From: Epiperipatus broadwayi
Lineage: Eukaryota > Onychophora > Udeonychophora > Euonychophora > Peripatidae
Length of the DNA stretch: 64,000 nt
Assembly (NCBI GenBank): GCA_028023455.1
Contig: JAQFVV010006450.1
Span: 1,339,501-1,403,500 of the forward strand
Direction: 5' to 3'
Below, one piece after another: positions 12,274 through 24,719 of this stretch. How positions within the stretch are numbered: position 1 is the stretch's first letter; the number at the start of each line of letters is the position of its first letter. The position numbers and the translations under genes were made by a program. The notes beneath the pieces are model-generated. The model did no database searches. It had not been told where the DNA came from and was given only the letters and a program-made list of their open reading frames with translations.

Positions 12274-14752
12274 AAAAAGTTTAGTAATTAGTACAGCCAC
12301 TATGCTCTGGGGTTGAAAAAAAAAATTGCAGATCACAGCCAACTTAGGACCCCCTTCCCTGAAATAATCAGAACATAACTAGCCCAGCAGCTGTTAGAAC
12401 TTCTTTATGGTCTTCAATAATTCTTTACCTTTTTTATAAATCATATTTACAAATCCATCTCCACAAAGTTCCCATGCTGAATAAATATTTTTTTTTTTAA
12501 ATTTAGTATCAATCTTTGAAAAGTCTTTAAAGTTAAATTACTTGTGATTTTACACTAAAGTCTTCTTCTAAAGTATAATTACAATTCATGGTTTTGATTT
12601 ATCCTTTGTAAATATTATTATATTTAAAATAATGTAGGAGTTCACAAAGGCCTGCTAGATTCATACCAGATAGATATCTACTGAATGATATGTTAACCAG
12701 CAGAGTGTAGCAATGATGTGGTATTTGAATTACATTTTATGCAATTTCAACATTTTATCTTTAAAGTAAACATATTTTGATGACCAGATGCATTATTTAA
12801 TAACAATAATAATTCCTCCTCCTTTTTCTTCTTCTGTAATCTTATGACCTGTCACATTTGCACAAAATATCAAGGTTAATCTGTTTTTTTTATAACTTAA
12901 AGCCTTTTACCTACTTCACCTGTTGTTGGCTATTTGTTTAATTCAACAACTTTTTTTTAAAAAAATCAATTTTATCACAGTTAAACACTTATTCTGCGTC
13001 AATCGATCTATACAATTCTGCGAAAAATCCAGAAGTGTCTCATTCATAGGTAGATCATTTTCATATTATAGATGCTTATATTACCTATGTTTTAGTATAT
13101 AAACAGAGAAATTCACATTACTACTTTTTTTAAAGAATGGTCCATAATGTTCCAAAAATATGATAGCTTGTCAAAATTATGAGTATGTTCTTCAACTTGT
13201 GGGATGTGCTGTTTTGAATCTGATACAATATTGTAAAAGCATATCTTCATTGGATTGAACATATAAAATGAAAGAATAATAAATATCTTTCTAAAAAAAG
13301 GACTTTTACAGAAAATTTAAGTATGATTTTTGTGGCGAGACAGAAACTTGGTATAAAGATTATTTCAAGATGAACAGTATAGATTGCTTCCATTTGGGGG
13401 AATCATGGCTGAGAATAAAGAACTACCAATAGGCAGGTTATTGAAGTCTTTCAGAAAGAGAAGCTTGTTGCTGAGAAAATTAAAGATAAAATCATAAGAT
13501 GTCAAATAAAAACAGAAATAAAGGATTAGCATGTGATGTATGTGGGTATATTTGTGTTTTGTGGATTGGTTTGTGTAGTTAATGTAATATTTGATTTCAA
13601 CTTCTTGTTCCTTATCTTTTTTTGATTTTTAACTCAAATGCTGTCAAATCATTTATTGACTTCTGCTAATCTTACAAATAGCATTTCTCCTGACTGACTG
13701 ATCATCTCTTTGTTTACTTTGGTGTTGGAATCTATTCATTTCAAATCTGACCTTTTTCTATTTTCACTATTAACATTTTTGAAAAATATATATACTTTTA
13801 ATGAAATAGATTATTTCATAGTATACTGATAATTTGTTTCTTTTCTTTGTATTTTCAAAGGTATTTATCAGCATCTGAGATCAAAAGTACAAATGCTTTT
13901 TTTATCATTATTCATTGTCCAACTGTAGCATCTGTATAGATTAGCCAAAAATATTGTTACCTCATATATGTATATGTGCAAGTATGTGTATATACAAATG
14001 CAAAATAAATTATCTAAGCAAAATTTAATTGAAACAACCATAAGAAACAATAGTTGCAATATGTTTTCACAGTGACTATATTAGGTAGATACTAGAAAAG
14101 TGACGATAAACACCTATGTTAAAGTAAATATCTTCAAACATAAACTTAAAGCTGAATTGTGCATTACCCTTTCCAAAATGTAAAAAATATGAATTTATAC
14201 TTAAAAATCTTTGGCTACTGAATTTAAAGCCACAAAAGCTAATACAATTATATTCTAAAATTAGAGTTACAATCAAACAAATAAATAACTATTTGAAATT
14301 TTTCACATCTGATAATACTTTATAGTGAATTTAATTTGTTTATATAATATATATTATCCTTATTGCCATTCACTATTACTTTTTATTTGTTTATGGAGCA
14401 ATATTTTCATTTCAATAAAAATGTTATTAACAATAAATAGTGATTGCATCCTGATAAAAGAAAAATAAATAAATAAATTATACAATAACATGATTATATT
14501 AATGTTCTGTTTGCCATCTGGCTAGATTATGTTATGAGAACACAATTGTTATACACTTACGTGGTTGGGTATAATGAAGGTTTGTGTAGAATATGAGAAA
14601 CTAAGAACTTGTTTAATGGTATTAGCATTTTTAATATAAGCATGAATATTTTCTTTTAAAATTGCCTAATCTAAAATGCTGAGTAGGTTGGAGTTGATAA
14701 TCAGGAAGAAGATAGAGCAGTTAAAGACCAGGTGTCATCGCTGATCATGTTT

Positions 14753-15825
14753 CTAGATTTTTTTGAGCGTTTGATAAAACAATGGTATGATTTGTGATAG
14801 GGGTAATTCCATGAGAGTTTTGCATCTCACTATCCATATGGCATAAAGGACAAAAGTAGAAAACCTTATTATTGCAAAAGTTCCATTATGAATGGCATTT
14901 TCAAGTGAGAAAATCATGTCAGATCTTATGTTGGAGTTGATGATGATTATATCTTTCAGTGTTTTAAGTCTTGGGCACCAGTGTATAATATGATCTATGG
15001 TTTCATCTTCACGAGAACACAGACCACATATTGGGTCAATGCTAGAAAAACCACTTCGGTGATAAAGAAACCAATTCATGGGAAGCGCATTAAGATTAAT
15101 TTTAATGATGAAGTCAAGGAATTTGGGTTCCAGATTCCATCTTTTGAAGTGTGTAATGAGGCTTTGGTTGGTTACATTTAGGCTGGTTTTAATGGGTTGT
15201 TGATTATAGTTGATTAGATTGTATGCCTCCCATAAGGTGATTTTTTGGTTAAGGTTAAAGGGCATCATCGGGTTACATAGTTGTAGGTGTTCTATTAGCA
15301 ATGCCATCCATGACCTGGAAAAGGGCGGAGGACGATCAGTCAGTGTAATTTTTTTAATAAGGTTGGAATATCTGCAGGAGAGGATAAGATCATGTAGAGT
15401 GTTGTGGGTTTTTTTGTAAAATGATTGCCTGTATCAAGTGGAATGACAGTCCATTGAACCTGCATGTTCGTTGGATACCTCGCAAGCTAATAGCGACTGT
15501 CCTTCCTCTCCAGGAAAGTTTGGTACATAATCGGTTAATTTTGTTTTGAAACTGTTTAGACATTTTTATGAATGGAAGATAATATGAGATTTTTGGCATT
15601 ATGATCATACTGAGGAGGCAAACCTTTTCATATAATGAAAGATATACTCTAGAGAGTGAAGTGGTGAAGGCTTTGGTTGATTGAAGGATTACATTTAAAT
15701 CTCTTGCCATTGCAGTTGGAGGTTTGAAGATTGGGAAATCTAGATATCTTTGGGGTTTTTCAGAATTTACTTTTATTCGGATAGTGTTGTATTTCTCTCC
15801 ATTCAGTGTTATCTACAGAACCAAG
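14753..15825 (-). pseudogene. LINE reverse transcriptase, C-terminal portion with zinc-binding domain
   Basis: 5'-truncated non-LTR retrotransposon polymerase read on the minus strand. The upper part (15825 to 15390) carries the post-palm thumb region: KPQRYLDFPIF, then KVCLLSMIIMPKISYYLP, then WRGRTVAISLRGIQ. A one-base shift in an A7 run near 15413 breaks the frame. Reading then continues through HDLILSCRYSNL and into the second open frame (15307-14753, 184 codons). That frame has the reverse-transcriptase zinc-binding signature CGLC-SREDETIDHIIHWC (C-x2-C ... H-x4-C). Upstream of 15825 no RT palm is recognisable. It is well preserved compared with other LINE relics here, so a fairly late insertion. 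Clade is uncertain (L1/Tx1-like or CR1-like). It lies about 0.4 kb before the phosphatase-gene exon, in antisense. Confidence 0.8.
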
Positions 15826-16080
15826 AAGTCATCACTTTATCATTAAGCCCAAGTTGGGAAAGTCATTGGGATACTTAATATTTTTTATTCTTTACCAAAA
15901 GATCATACATATCTCCAGCATCATTAAATAGATAGTTACTGATTTACTATCAGAAAAAGTGAAATAGGTTAGATTTAAATATTAGAATTTTAGGACTGCT
16001 ATTTGACTATCAAAAGAATACAGAATGGGTACAGTGCTAATAAGGCTTTTTTGCCAGATCAAAATTTTGGTCATAGAACT

Positions 16081-16152
16081 TTGGTTGCATTGCTATCTTA
16101 TTATGTTCATTGATTTTTGGTTGCATTGCTATCTTATTATGTTCATTGATTT
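16081..16152 (+). repeat. 36-bp perfect tandem duplication
   Basis: Two identical 36-bp units, TTGGTTGCATTGCTATCTTA... , occupy 16081-16116 and 16117-16152. The array ends 60 bp before the splice acceptor at 16211-16212, so it is intronic and could include branch-point sequence. Confidence 0.9.
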
Positions 16153-16212
16153 TTAATTAATGCTTATTTTTTATAGAATTATCACCCTTATTTGTTTCAC
16201 TCATATTTTTAG

Positions 16213-16414
16213 GATATCTTTTCTGCATTACTTCACTCATTTCATGCTGCTCATAATTTAATACTCGAAGAGAAGGGTACGCTCACCACTCTTTGTGCTG
16301 CAGTCGTTTGTCAGCTCAAATATTCTGACAAGTTTGTGGTCTGTACATGCAATGTTGGAGACAGCTTGGCCTATGTATATAGCAAAAATAGTGGAGTGAG
16401 AGAAATTACACAAG
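16213..16414 (+). CDS. CG9801-like: PP2C-like domain protein (CG9801 family), internal exon
   Basis: Internal exon of 202 bp, bounded by acceptor TTTTTAG (ending 16212) and donor CAAG|GTATAT. It encodes 67 complete residues starting DIFSALLHSFHAAHNLIL, plus the first base of a glycine codon completed by the exon at 19072. The segment LTTLCAAVVCQL followed by FVVCTCNVGDSLAYVYS matches the central PP2C strands, where the family has a T-x-x-x-x-V strand followed by NxGDS. PP2C enzymes are metal-dependent Ser/Thr phosphatases. CG9801-type proteins are a divergent branch whose activity and substrate are, to my knowledge, not established. The upstream phase appears to be 0. The preceding exons, which should carry the first metal-binding Asp, were not found in the window. 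Base composition is clearly less AT-rich than the flanking introns. Confidence 0.9.
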
Positions 16415-19071
16415 GTATATATCAAATATTATTTTATATAAAATGTTTATGGATGTTTTTTAATGTGTTTTTCTGTGTGTGTATATATATATATTAAGAA
16501 TAATATTTTTAAAAGTATGATATGTCAAATGTATTTTGGGGATTGATTTCAATTACATAAAAGTCATCAAAAAACATTTGATGTGGGTGTGTGTAGGTGT
16601 ATGTACGTAAAAATTGAAATCGCTTTGCAATATGTATATGTTTTAAATAATAAACTATCATCTAGTGTTTTGGAATATTTACTCCAAGGTCACTAATGAT
16701 TGTAAACATACTGGAGAATGATTTGCCAACTTTATGTGTATGATAACCAACAACATCTCTCCAGATTTATATAAATACAATATTAAGAAAAACTAAGATT
16801 AAATATGTTAAATAAAATTTAATTAAGCGGAGTATACTTTCAATGTATGTGTCATAATCATGGTTTCTTGATTAATAAACCAAATGCCATTAACAATTTC
16901 CCATCATGACTAGTTAACTAAATGCTGTAAGCAAACGTTTTAGCACCCCTTTAAATTATGAGAGTGCATTTTATTTAGAAAATTTAAAGCTGCTCACATG
17001 ATAAAGGCAAATAACTCGTAAATCTACTTAGTGGGGACATTTATAATGTTTGGAAACTACCCATTAACCTTGCCCTTAAGAAGAAAAAAAAGAGAAGGAA
17101 TGAGAAGGGCATTTATAGTTGCCTGTGACAGAATAGCTTATCTGGTAAGAGTGTTCACAAATCTAAAAGTCTTAGATTTGATTTTCATGCTAGTTCTATC
17201 ACTGGTCATGCCATCAACACTTGAAGAAAAGCTGAGAGTCATATCATTCAAAACTTTGTTTATATACTAACATTATATACTATTACTAACAGGTGAATGT
17301 AAACGGAAAGTTTAAATAAAATTTGAATTTTTTAAACAACATTTAACAATTAATTGTAGATGATGGAAATAGTCCAATATATAGCTAATAATATTTTCAG
17401 ACTTTGTCAGCAAACAGACTGCATTTAAGATATTTATGTATAAAGTTGGGTGGCATAATTGACAGATGTTTAAATTTCTAGTAAACTTCATGAATTTGTA
17501 TTTAGCCAAAATGTATGCATTGTATGAGATGACTGATCTGTTGTTTTACATTAGATGATAGAAAATTATCTGAAAATTTATATGTTTACATATAATTAAT
17601 ATAATTGATTGTTATACATATAGCTAGCACAGTTGTGTTTAAATAATGTATTTTTTGTTGTTTGTTGTTAATTATTTAAATTATGCTATATAAATAGTAT
17701 AAATCATTGGTATAGTTGGAGTTTCGGGGGGGGACGGGACACAATAGTTTCTCAACAGGAAAGTTGCTTTCTGAAACTGAATAATCAACTCATATTCATA
17801 GATCTTAATACCATAAATATTTTAAGAATAAATAAAAGGAATTATAGGAAATGAGAAAGCTCCAAAAAAGATAAAGAAATAGATAAATATAATAAATAAA
17901 CATAGAAATTTCCATGCTGTAAAGCAAATCTAATAATGAAAATATGGAAATCATGTATGAAAAAATTAAAAAACTGCAGCAGATTTGAAAAATATTTGTA
18001 TAGTGATAATGTCTGCAACGTTAGAACAAAAAAGAAAAAGTTCACAGATTAAAACATAGGGAAAAAATGCTGATTAAAATATTCAAAACTATAAACAGAC
18101 AAAGCACGTGTCCAATTTAAATTATTTCTAGTTATAAAAGTTTACATGTATTATGGACAAAGTATATCGAATTGCCGTTAAACTTTATATGATGGAATAA
18201 TTCTTCCTGCTAGTCTTGTAGTTCACACTTATTGGTTGCAATGGTTTTCAAATCCATATTATAAAGGATGTTTATTTTAGAAATCACTATGCATTTTCAA
18301 ATTGCTTACAGATGACTTAATAAAGTTGATTCATTTCCTGATTATCAATTTTGACTCAATATATATGTTACTCTTTAGCAAAGTTGATTGTAGTCTGCCA
18401 ATTCCACAACATTTATTCAAGTTCAGATCTAGGGGGGGGGGGGGGACTTGAAAAATTTAGAAGACTTAAGATTATTTTTTTGAGGTGGCTGACCTGGATT
18501 CAATATGTCTAAATAAATTATATATTTGTGTAAAGAAAATACTTTTTACTCTATTAAAGATTAATCTTTATTATCTATTTTTATGATTTCTAAATGCCAA
18601 TTGTATGTGATAAATTGCTCAAAATACCAAGCAATGTTCACCCACTAAAATTTCAAAAGGAGCATGACATTTCCATTCAGTTAGCCAGGTATATATATAT
18701 TTTGCTTTCCTCAATAAAAATCAATTCAAAAACCTTTACTTCTACAAATAGTTGCTCTTGCTATTAGATTAAGATCTTAAGACATTATTTTTATTTTGTG
18801 CTAATGTAGAAACACTGTAATGATAATTATTATTAAAATTTAGTTTCTATTTTTGATTGTTTTTGGCTGTAACTTAATGCTTCTTGTATGATTCTTACTA
18901 GTTTTTTATTTAATCTATGAATAACTTTAAAAAAAAAAAATTTGTATATTTAAATGCTTGCATATATATATATAACAATTTTTCAGTTTAAAAAACTATT
19001 TAATTGGCTTAATTACTTATTGAAAAATGAAATATTTGTTGTTTTTAATATAACTTTTTTTTTTTTTTAAG
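16415..19071 (+). other. Intron of the CG9801-like gene
   Basis: GT at 16415-16416 and AG at 19070-19071, preceded by an 18-base T run that makes a strong polypyrimidine tract. The flanking codons join as CAA G|GA TCA, giving ITQ-G-SHDIY without disrupting the frame. The intron contains a decayed Penelope-tail SINE (17121-17384) and a run of 14-15 G near 18431-18445; the rest is simple AT-rich sequence. Confidence 0.88.
17121..17384 (+). repeat. Old copy of the Penelope-tail SINE, in the intron
   Basis: Aligns along its whole length with the element at 6036-6312. It shows GACAGAATAGCTTATCTGGT (decayed A-box), CTAGTTCTATCACTGGTCAT, CATCAACACTTGAAGAAAAG, a decayed stem and CAAAAC, and the tail GATGATGGAAATAGTCCAAT. 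Both the A-box and B-box are mutated, so it is a fossil. It is single (not inverted) and in the sense direction of the host gene. Confidence 0.8.
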
Positions 19072-19709
19072 GATCACATGATATCTATGCTATGAGAGAT
19101 ATGAGAGATGCTCTTGGAGCATTGGGTCCTGTGGATGGGAATAATCCAGAAGTTAGTAACCTTACATGCTCATTGACATATGTTGAAAAAGGCGATCTCA
19201 TCTTCATAACAAGTGATGGTATTTCAGATAACTTTGATCCTGTAGTGGGTAAGTTTGCTGTCCCAAAGAAAACCGAGAAGGATAATGCCAAACTTGCTAA
19301 ACCGGAGGATGATCATAGTGACCCGGAAGATACTATTAACCTAAAACTGCCAGAGGTTGGGGGCTTTCAACGACATGAACTTACATTATTACGTATGGAA
19401 GATTTGCTCAGAAATGGTGTCACTGTAGGTGATATCCCATGTAATTCAGCTAAACAACTTTGTGAGGCGCTGATCAACTTTGCTTGCCAGTTGACTAACG
19501 CCAAACGACGTATTCTTGAGGATCCAGAATTATATGAAAAAAGTGACAAAACGGTAACACGCGGGGAACAGCTTCAGAGAAGACGCAAAGTATGCGAAAA
19601 ATTGGCCATGGTGCCTGGGAAGTTGGACCATGCAACAGTTGTAGCATATGAAGTTGGAATTTATCCTCAATTCCAAAAAACCATGGATCTTACTCAAACA
19701 ACTGTCTGA
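19072..19709 (+). CDS. CG9801-like: PP2C-like domain protein (CG9801 family), terminal exon
   Basis: Terminal exon running in frame from the acceptor at 19071 to TGA at 19707-19709. It contributes one split glycine, then SHDIYA, then 205 residues from Met at 19092. That Met is internal, not a start, because the frame continues into the upstream exon. Visible domain parts are DMRDALGALGPVDG, then GDLIFITSDGISDNFDP (the PP2C SDG-x-x-D metal-binding region), then a charged insert (KKTEKDNAKLAKPEDDHSDP). A helical segment and the closing strand KLDHATVVAYEV follow. In canonical PP2C the last motif is D-N; here it is D-H, so the metal-binding Asp is kept while the next residue differs. The two exons give 279 visible residues. 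Function beyond phosphatase-like fold is not established. Confidence 0.93.
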
Positions 19710-19930
19710 ATTTAAGATCAAAATCTATTGAGAAAATATATACTTTAGAGTTGTGTAGAAGATACGATCAATACAATATCAGATTCTAATAGCTATCAAA
19801 AGAAATTGTTTTAGAATTAAAAAGATATATTGCATATCAAACAGGTTTTAATTTAACATGAAACAGTTATTAAAAATTTTAGTTATAAAAAATTAAAATT
19901 TGCATATCTTAGTGAAAATAAAAACATATA
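19710..19930 (+). promoter_or_regulatory. Probable 3' UTR with polyadenylation signal
   Basis: AT-rich sequence after the TGA. The hexamer AATAAA occurs at 19917-19922, about 210 bp after the stop, a reasonable position for a poly(A) signal. In DNA this AT-rich the hexamer is frequent by chance, so the exact cleavage site is unproven. Confidence 0.45.
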
Positions 19931-20445
19931 TATATATGCTATCATTAATTAAGGTTAGCAAGCTTCATGATTTTAATTTGTGATATCACTTATATTTAGC
20001 TCTATAGATGGCACCTTTTTACATTCTAGGTGCTTATGTTTCATATACATGCAAGCATTGTAATTTTGCAAAATTATTTCTTTCAAATATTAAGTAGTTG
20101 TAAAAAAATGTCTTGATTTTGTTTTGTTTTTTTATCAAATATATCTGATGAAACACATAGGAAAGATGTTATTTTAAATTAGTAATTTATTACATATGTT
20201 AACATTTTAGTTCTGTCTCTTTTGGATATTAAATTTTGAAAATCCAAATTACATCAAGTTGATTAACATAAGGATTTATATAGAGAGATAAATTATATAG
20301 ATAGATTCACTTTACAATATAATCTCAATGCATAAATCTCCATTCAATAAATGAAATATTATATTATTGCATAGGTAAAATTCTATAATGGACAAATATA
20401 ATTCAACATAAACATATTTAAATGTGAATATATATTTAATAAAAG

Positions 20446-20649
20446 ATAAACTAATTTAAATTTATATTGCACTAAATATGCTTTTGGCAGAACACTGCCA
20501 GAATCATAGCACTGTCTTATTTCATCATTAAAAAAATTTGTTATTTAAGGACACAACTTTTTAACTGTGAAATAAGACAGCGTTATGATTCTGGAAATGT
20601 TCTGTTGAAAGCATACTTCACGCAATATAAATTTAAATAAGTTTACACT
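20446..20649. repeat. Foldback element with about 80-bp arms
   Basis: Left arm 20446-20524 and right arm about 20567-20649 are inverted. They include AATTTAAATTTATATTGC with its complement, GCCAGAATCATAGCACTGTC with GACAGCGTTATGATTCTGG, and TATTTCA with TGAAATA. The loop is about 42 bp. It is MITE-like, but no clear target duplication was seen. It lies about 0.5 kb beyond the likely end of the phosphatase gene. Confidence 0.8.
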
Positions 20650-20699
20650 TGCTTATAATGAGTATATAAATATTACAATAAGTAAAGAAAAGCGAAGAA

Positions 20700-23600
20700 A
20701 ATACCATTTAGAATTACAAAACATTTAACGCTGTTAACAGCAATTTTCGTAAATAAATAAATGTCTTTGAAGAGCAAAAATTTATAATTTTGCAAAATTT
20801 TCAATATTTGATGTTGAATTTATATATTTATTTTGTGTAAATATAAGTATGCTTATCTACATTTTTTAAATATTAAGTCATTAATTGCCATTTTGTTTGA
20901 ATTTCTTTCATAATTATCTCACATTATATATTTATATTAGATTGCAAAATCTAACTTTGAACACCTGTTTAAATTAGCCTTTTAATTCTTATCTATATGA
21001 TATTGATTAGAAATCATAAATTATATGATTTTAGATATGTTGTGTTTAGAAAAAACAAATGTGATAATTTTTACATACAATAATTCCAAAATGGTACAAA
21101 ATATAAAAGCTTACAATTTTCAAAAAAAATAATAAGGTGTAAATTACATAATGCAATATATCTTTTTTCTTTTTATTTGACATTATATTAATCAAGAATT
21201 TGAATATTTCTAAAGGAACAATAATTAATTTACTAAGAATGTATATTTTATAAAGTAAGTTTATAATTTGTAAAAAAAAAAAATTAAAAAAAGACAAAAC
21301 TAGTTAACAAAAAAGCGATTATGAGAAAAAAATACAAACTTGCAATTGTCTTTATATTTTGAATGTTGACTGATTCTTTGATCAACAGAAGAATCCATTA
21401 TTGTTCAAAACAAAACTTTTACAAGTTCTATTATTCCTCAATTTTAGTAACAAATATATATATATTAATATTCTGCTTAAAAACAGATTTATGAGTCTTT
21501 GAAATAGATACTATGATTAAATTTTAATTATTTTTGATGCCAATTTATTATTATCATCTACAATTTAATTAATATGTCTCTGATCAAAACTTTACTATCA
21601 TTTATGCTAGTCAAAGATCACATGATCTCGCAAGCAATAAACCCTTCCATTTTATTTTTTTGCTTAACACATTCTTTTCTAGCATCACATCTCATATATA
21701 ATAATTTAAAAAATAATAACAATAATACAATTTTTTTTGAAATTACTGTACTGTATTTTATTCTTAAAATTTGTATGCCATAATTTGGAAAAGTGCAATT
21801 TATATTTTATATATTTTTACTATCATATATTTAGGTATGAGTCCAATCTGATTTCTTTTAGAAAATGTCTAAATAAGCATAATAATGATATCAATTAATT
21901 TACACTGCAATTTTAAACAAGCAGTCATTTTTGTAATGAAACCATTAATACTGATGCGTGTTCAGATAATAGACAAACATTTAGTTCCTTTTATGCATGA
22001 ATCAATTTATATAAATGTGCTTTTCTTGTTAAGATTTATTTCAATTTGCAATTAATACCAATTATATAATCTTTTCCTCATTAAACAGTTGCAGTTAAAC
22101 TGCCAGAATAAATTATAAAATAATGTTGAACCGCTTATAATTATCAAAATGTCTTGAAATCTTGACCAAGTTTATCCACTACAAAACTTTTTTTTTCTAG
22201 ATATCATGAATAGATTCTAAGATTCCAGAATATTTGCATTAATTTTTGCATATCGTAGAACAATCAACGTATATTATCAGACTTAGGTTAATAATGAATG
22301 ATGAATCACTTGAAGCTGAACAAATATAGTTGCCTAGACAACCAAATTTCTTCTTTGAAACTGTTACTGTTTAATCAATAGGAATAATATTGAAATTATT
22401 ATTTTATAATATTAATATATATGATGAATTTTACATCTTTTTTTTTTTGTCAATGCTTTTTTTTTTTCTATGTTTTGACTGTTTCTCAGGGCTTTCTTTC
22501 TATTTAATCTGAATGTAAAATTATTTATGCATTAATATTATAAGACAATATTAGGATTCTCAGTGTGAGTAGAAATAAAAACTAAAAGTACAGATAACTG
22601 TAAGACAACTGTATTGAAAATTAATATAAAATTTTTTTTTAATTTAATTGCAGATTCATGTTTATATCTGAACATCTATCATATAAAACACCTGAACCAA
22701 TTTTTATGGAATCCATAGAAAATCTACATTGCTGATGATCAGATTCTATTTCTTAATCATAATAATCTATTGTAAAAGACTCTTTGAAGGAAATAAACAT
22801 GCTTTTAGGCAGAAAAACTCAAATAGTAAATGTTACTAATTAAAGGTCAACTGCACTTTTTTTCTTCAAATACCACATCTTTATAATTTACTAAAATATT
22901 TCAAGAGAAAGTAGATTTTTTTTTTAATTATTTAAAAAATACATTTATTTCTTTTTAAAAAAAAAAAAACGTTTCTGTATAAGGAGTTTCATAAAGGACC
23001 AGTATCTATTTTTGTCACATATATACATGAACAGGGAAATTCAAAAATATGTTAGCCCTAAACACTTTTATATAAAAACTGTTAACATTAGTACACAATT
23101 TACTTAAGATTCTATGAAATGTAATTTTATTATTTCAAAGAGTCTTTTCTTAATTGCTATCGAACATATTTGTGGGGGGGGGGTCAACATTTTTTTGGAA
23201 ACTCTATATATATGTATAATAAATATTTAATAAGTAATTCTTGTATAGTTCAAATAATTTTTAATTCATCATTACGTTTCTTTTTTCCTTCTCAGATTTT
23301 CATCCATAACATTAAAAAAAACGATGATAATGAAGAACTAAAGTGTATTGTATAGTAATTATTTTTTTTCTACCGCTACATTAACGTAGCAGTATCAAGT
23401 TCTTTTGTATATATTTATATATTGATTTTATAACTGATTTTATGATTACTTTTGCAGAAAGGGATTTTTTTTACATATATTTTTATTACTAATTATAATT
23501 ATTTTATGATTATTGAAAATTATTTTTTTATTATTTATAATACAGTGTTACTTATTTTCAAAAAAAAATAAATATTTACTTTTTAATAATGTTTTTACCT

Positions 23601-24700
23601 GTAAACAAAAACACACTCCTTATTTATCTTTTGTCGTTTTTCTTGGCAAAATATTAATATGAAAGTGTGTCTTTGTAGGGAGTAAGCAATGTGATAAAAT
23701 GGGATCAAATTGACCATTTTTACATACTTTTGTTCTATGTATATTTTAGTTTTCTATTTTGTATTAATTTTTTTTACTGTCAAAAACTAATTTTATTCTC
23801 AACTATATTAATAATTCCAAATTAAAATATATTCAGAAATAATTTTACTTTTAAAAAAATTGCTTTAGAGTACTGTATTAAGATTAATTTTATGTAAGAA
23901 AAATCTGGTGTGTCTGAATTTTAGAGCAATGTTTTCTATTTGCTTTGCAATTTAAATTTTTAACTGTCAAAAACTATAAACATTATAATATTATTACATA
24001 ATATAACTATAAAAATGAGTGGCAAGTTTATATATAATGAAAACACTGTAAATGCCCAACCCATAACATTTTTAGCACACACACAAAAAAGATTTAATTT
24101 CTGATAAACAGAATATATGTGTATAATGTAGTAAGTAAAAAAGTTATACTGCTTCAGTTTTTAAATTTAAATAAAATTAAAAACTCCATTTCACAGTTAT
24201 ATTTGGTATATTTCCAGTGCTCATAGTTACATGTGGTTATTGGTTACCCGGTTGTATACTACTGCATTAAAATTTTTAATTTTAAAATATGTATATCTAA
24301 TTTTACTTATTATTGTTTTTGTGAAAGGTATGTGTATATTTTAGTCATGTAATTAAAGTAAATTAATCGTAATATAATAATTATAATCATTAGGATACAA
24401 TAGTTAAATTTATTTTTATTATTTTGCGTTTTATTATTTTCATATTTTAATTCTTGGCTTTAGGACCATTTTAAATAATTTAATTAAATGCTAAAAATAA
24501 TTAGTTTTAATTTTTTAAAAAAATAAAATCATTAAATACTATTGTTTGTTCCTAGAATGAGAATTAATTAAATAAATGTTTATATGTAATTTTTAGTATT
24601 TCGTGGATAATAATCGACCAATATTAATTTCAAATCCTTCATAAGCTTAATATATTGATAATGAACGTATTTTTTTTTTATATATTGACAGTTGCATTAA
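20700..24700. other. Featureless AT-rich intergenic DNA
   Basis: Four kilobases of low-complexity sequence with homopolymer runs. A run of ten G lies near 23175. No reading frame with a recognisable motif, no long inverted repeat and no known element end were identified. Confidence 0.55.
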
Positions 24701-24719
24701 TTTAATTTCGTTTTGAGGG

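Noticed and set aside
12097-12342. 81-codon minus frame
   Set aside because: It lies within the M2 hairpin and has no family motif.
19092-19709. Independent 205-codon gene starting at Met 19092
   Set aside because: The frame is open upstream to a splice acceptor at 19071 and joins in phase to the exon at 16213-16414, so the Met is internal.
22728-22745. Hammerhead at GCTGATGATCAG
   Set aside because: No stem II or GAAA follows; chance match.
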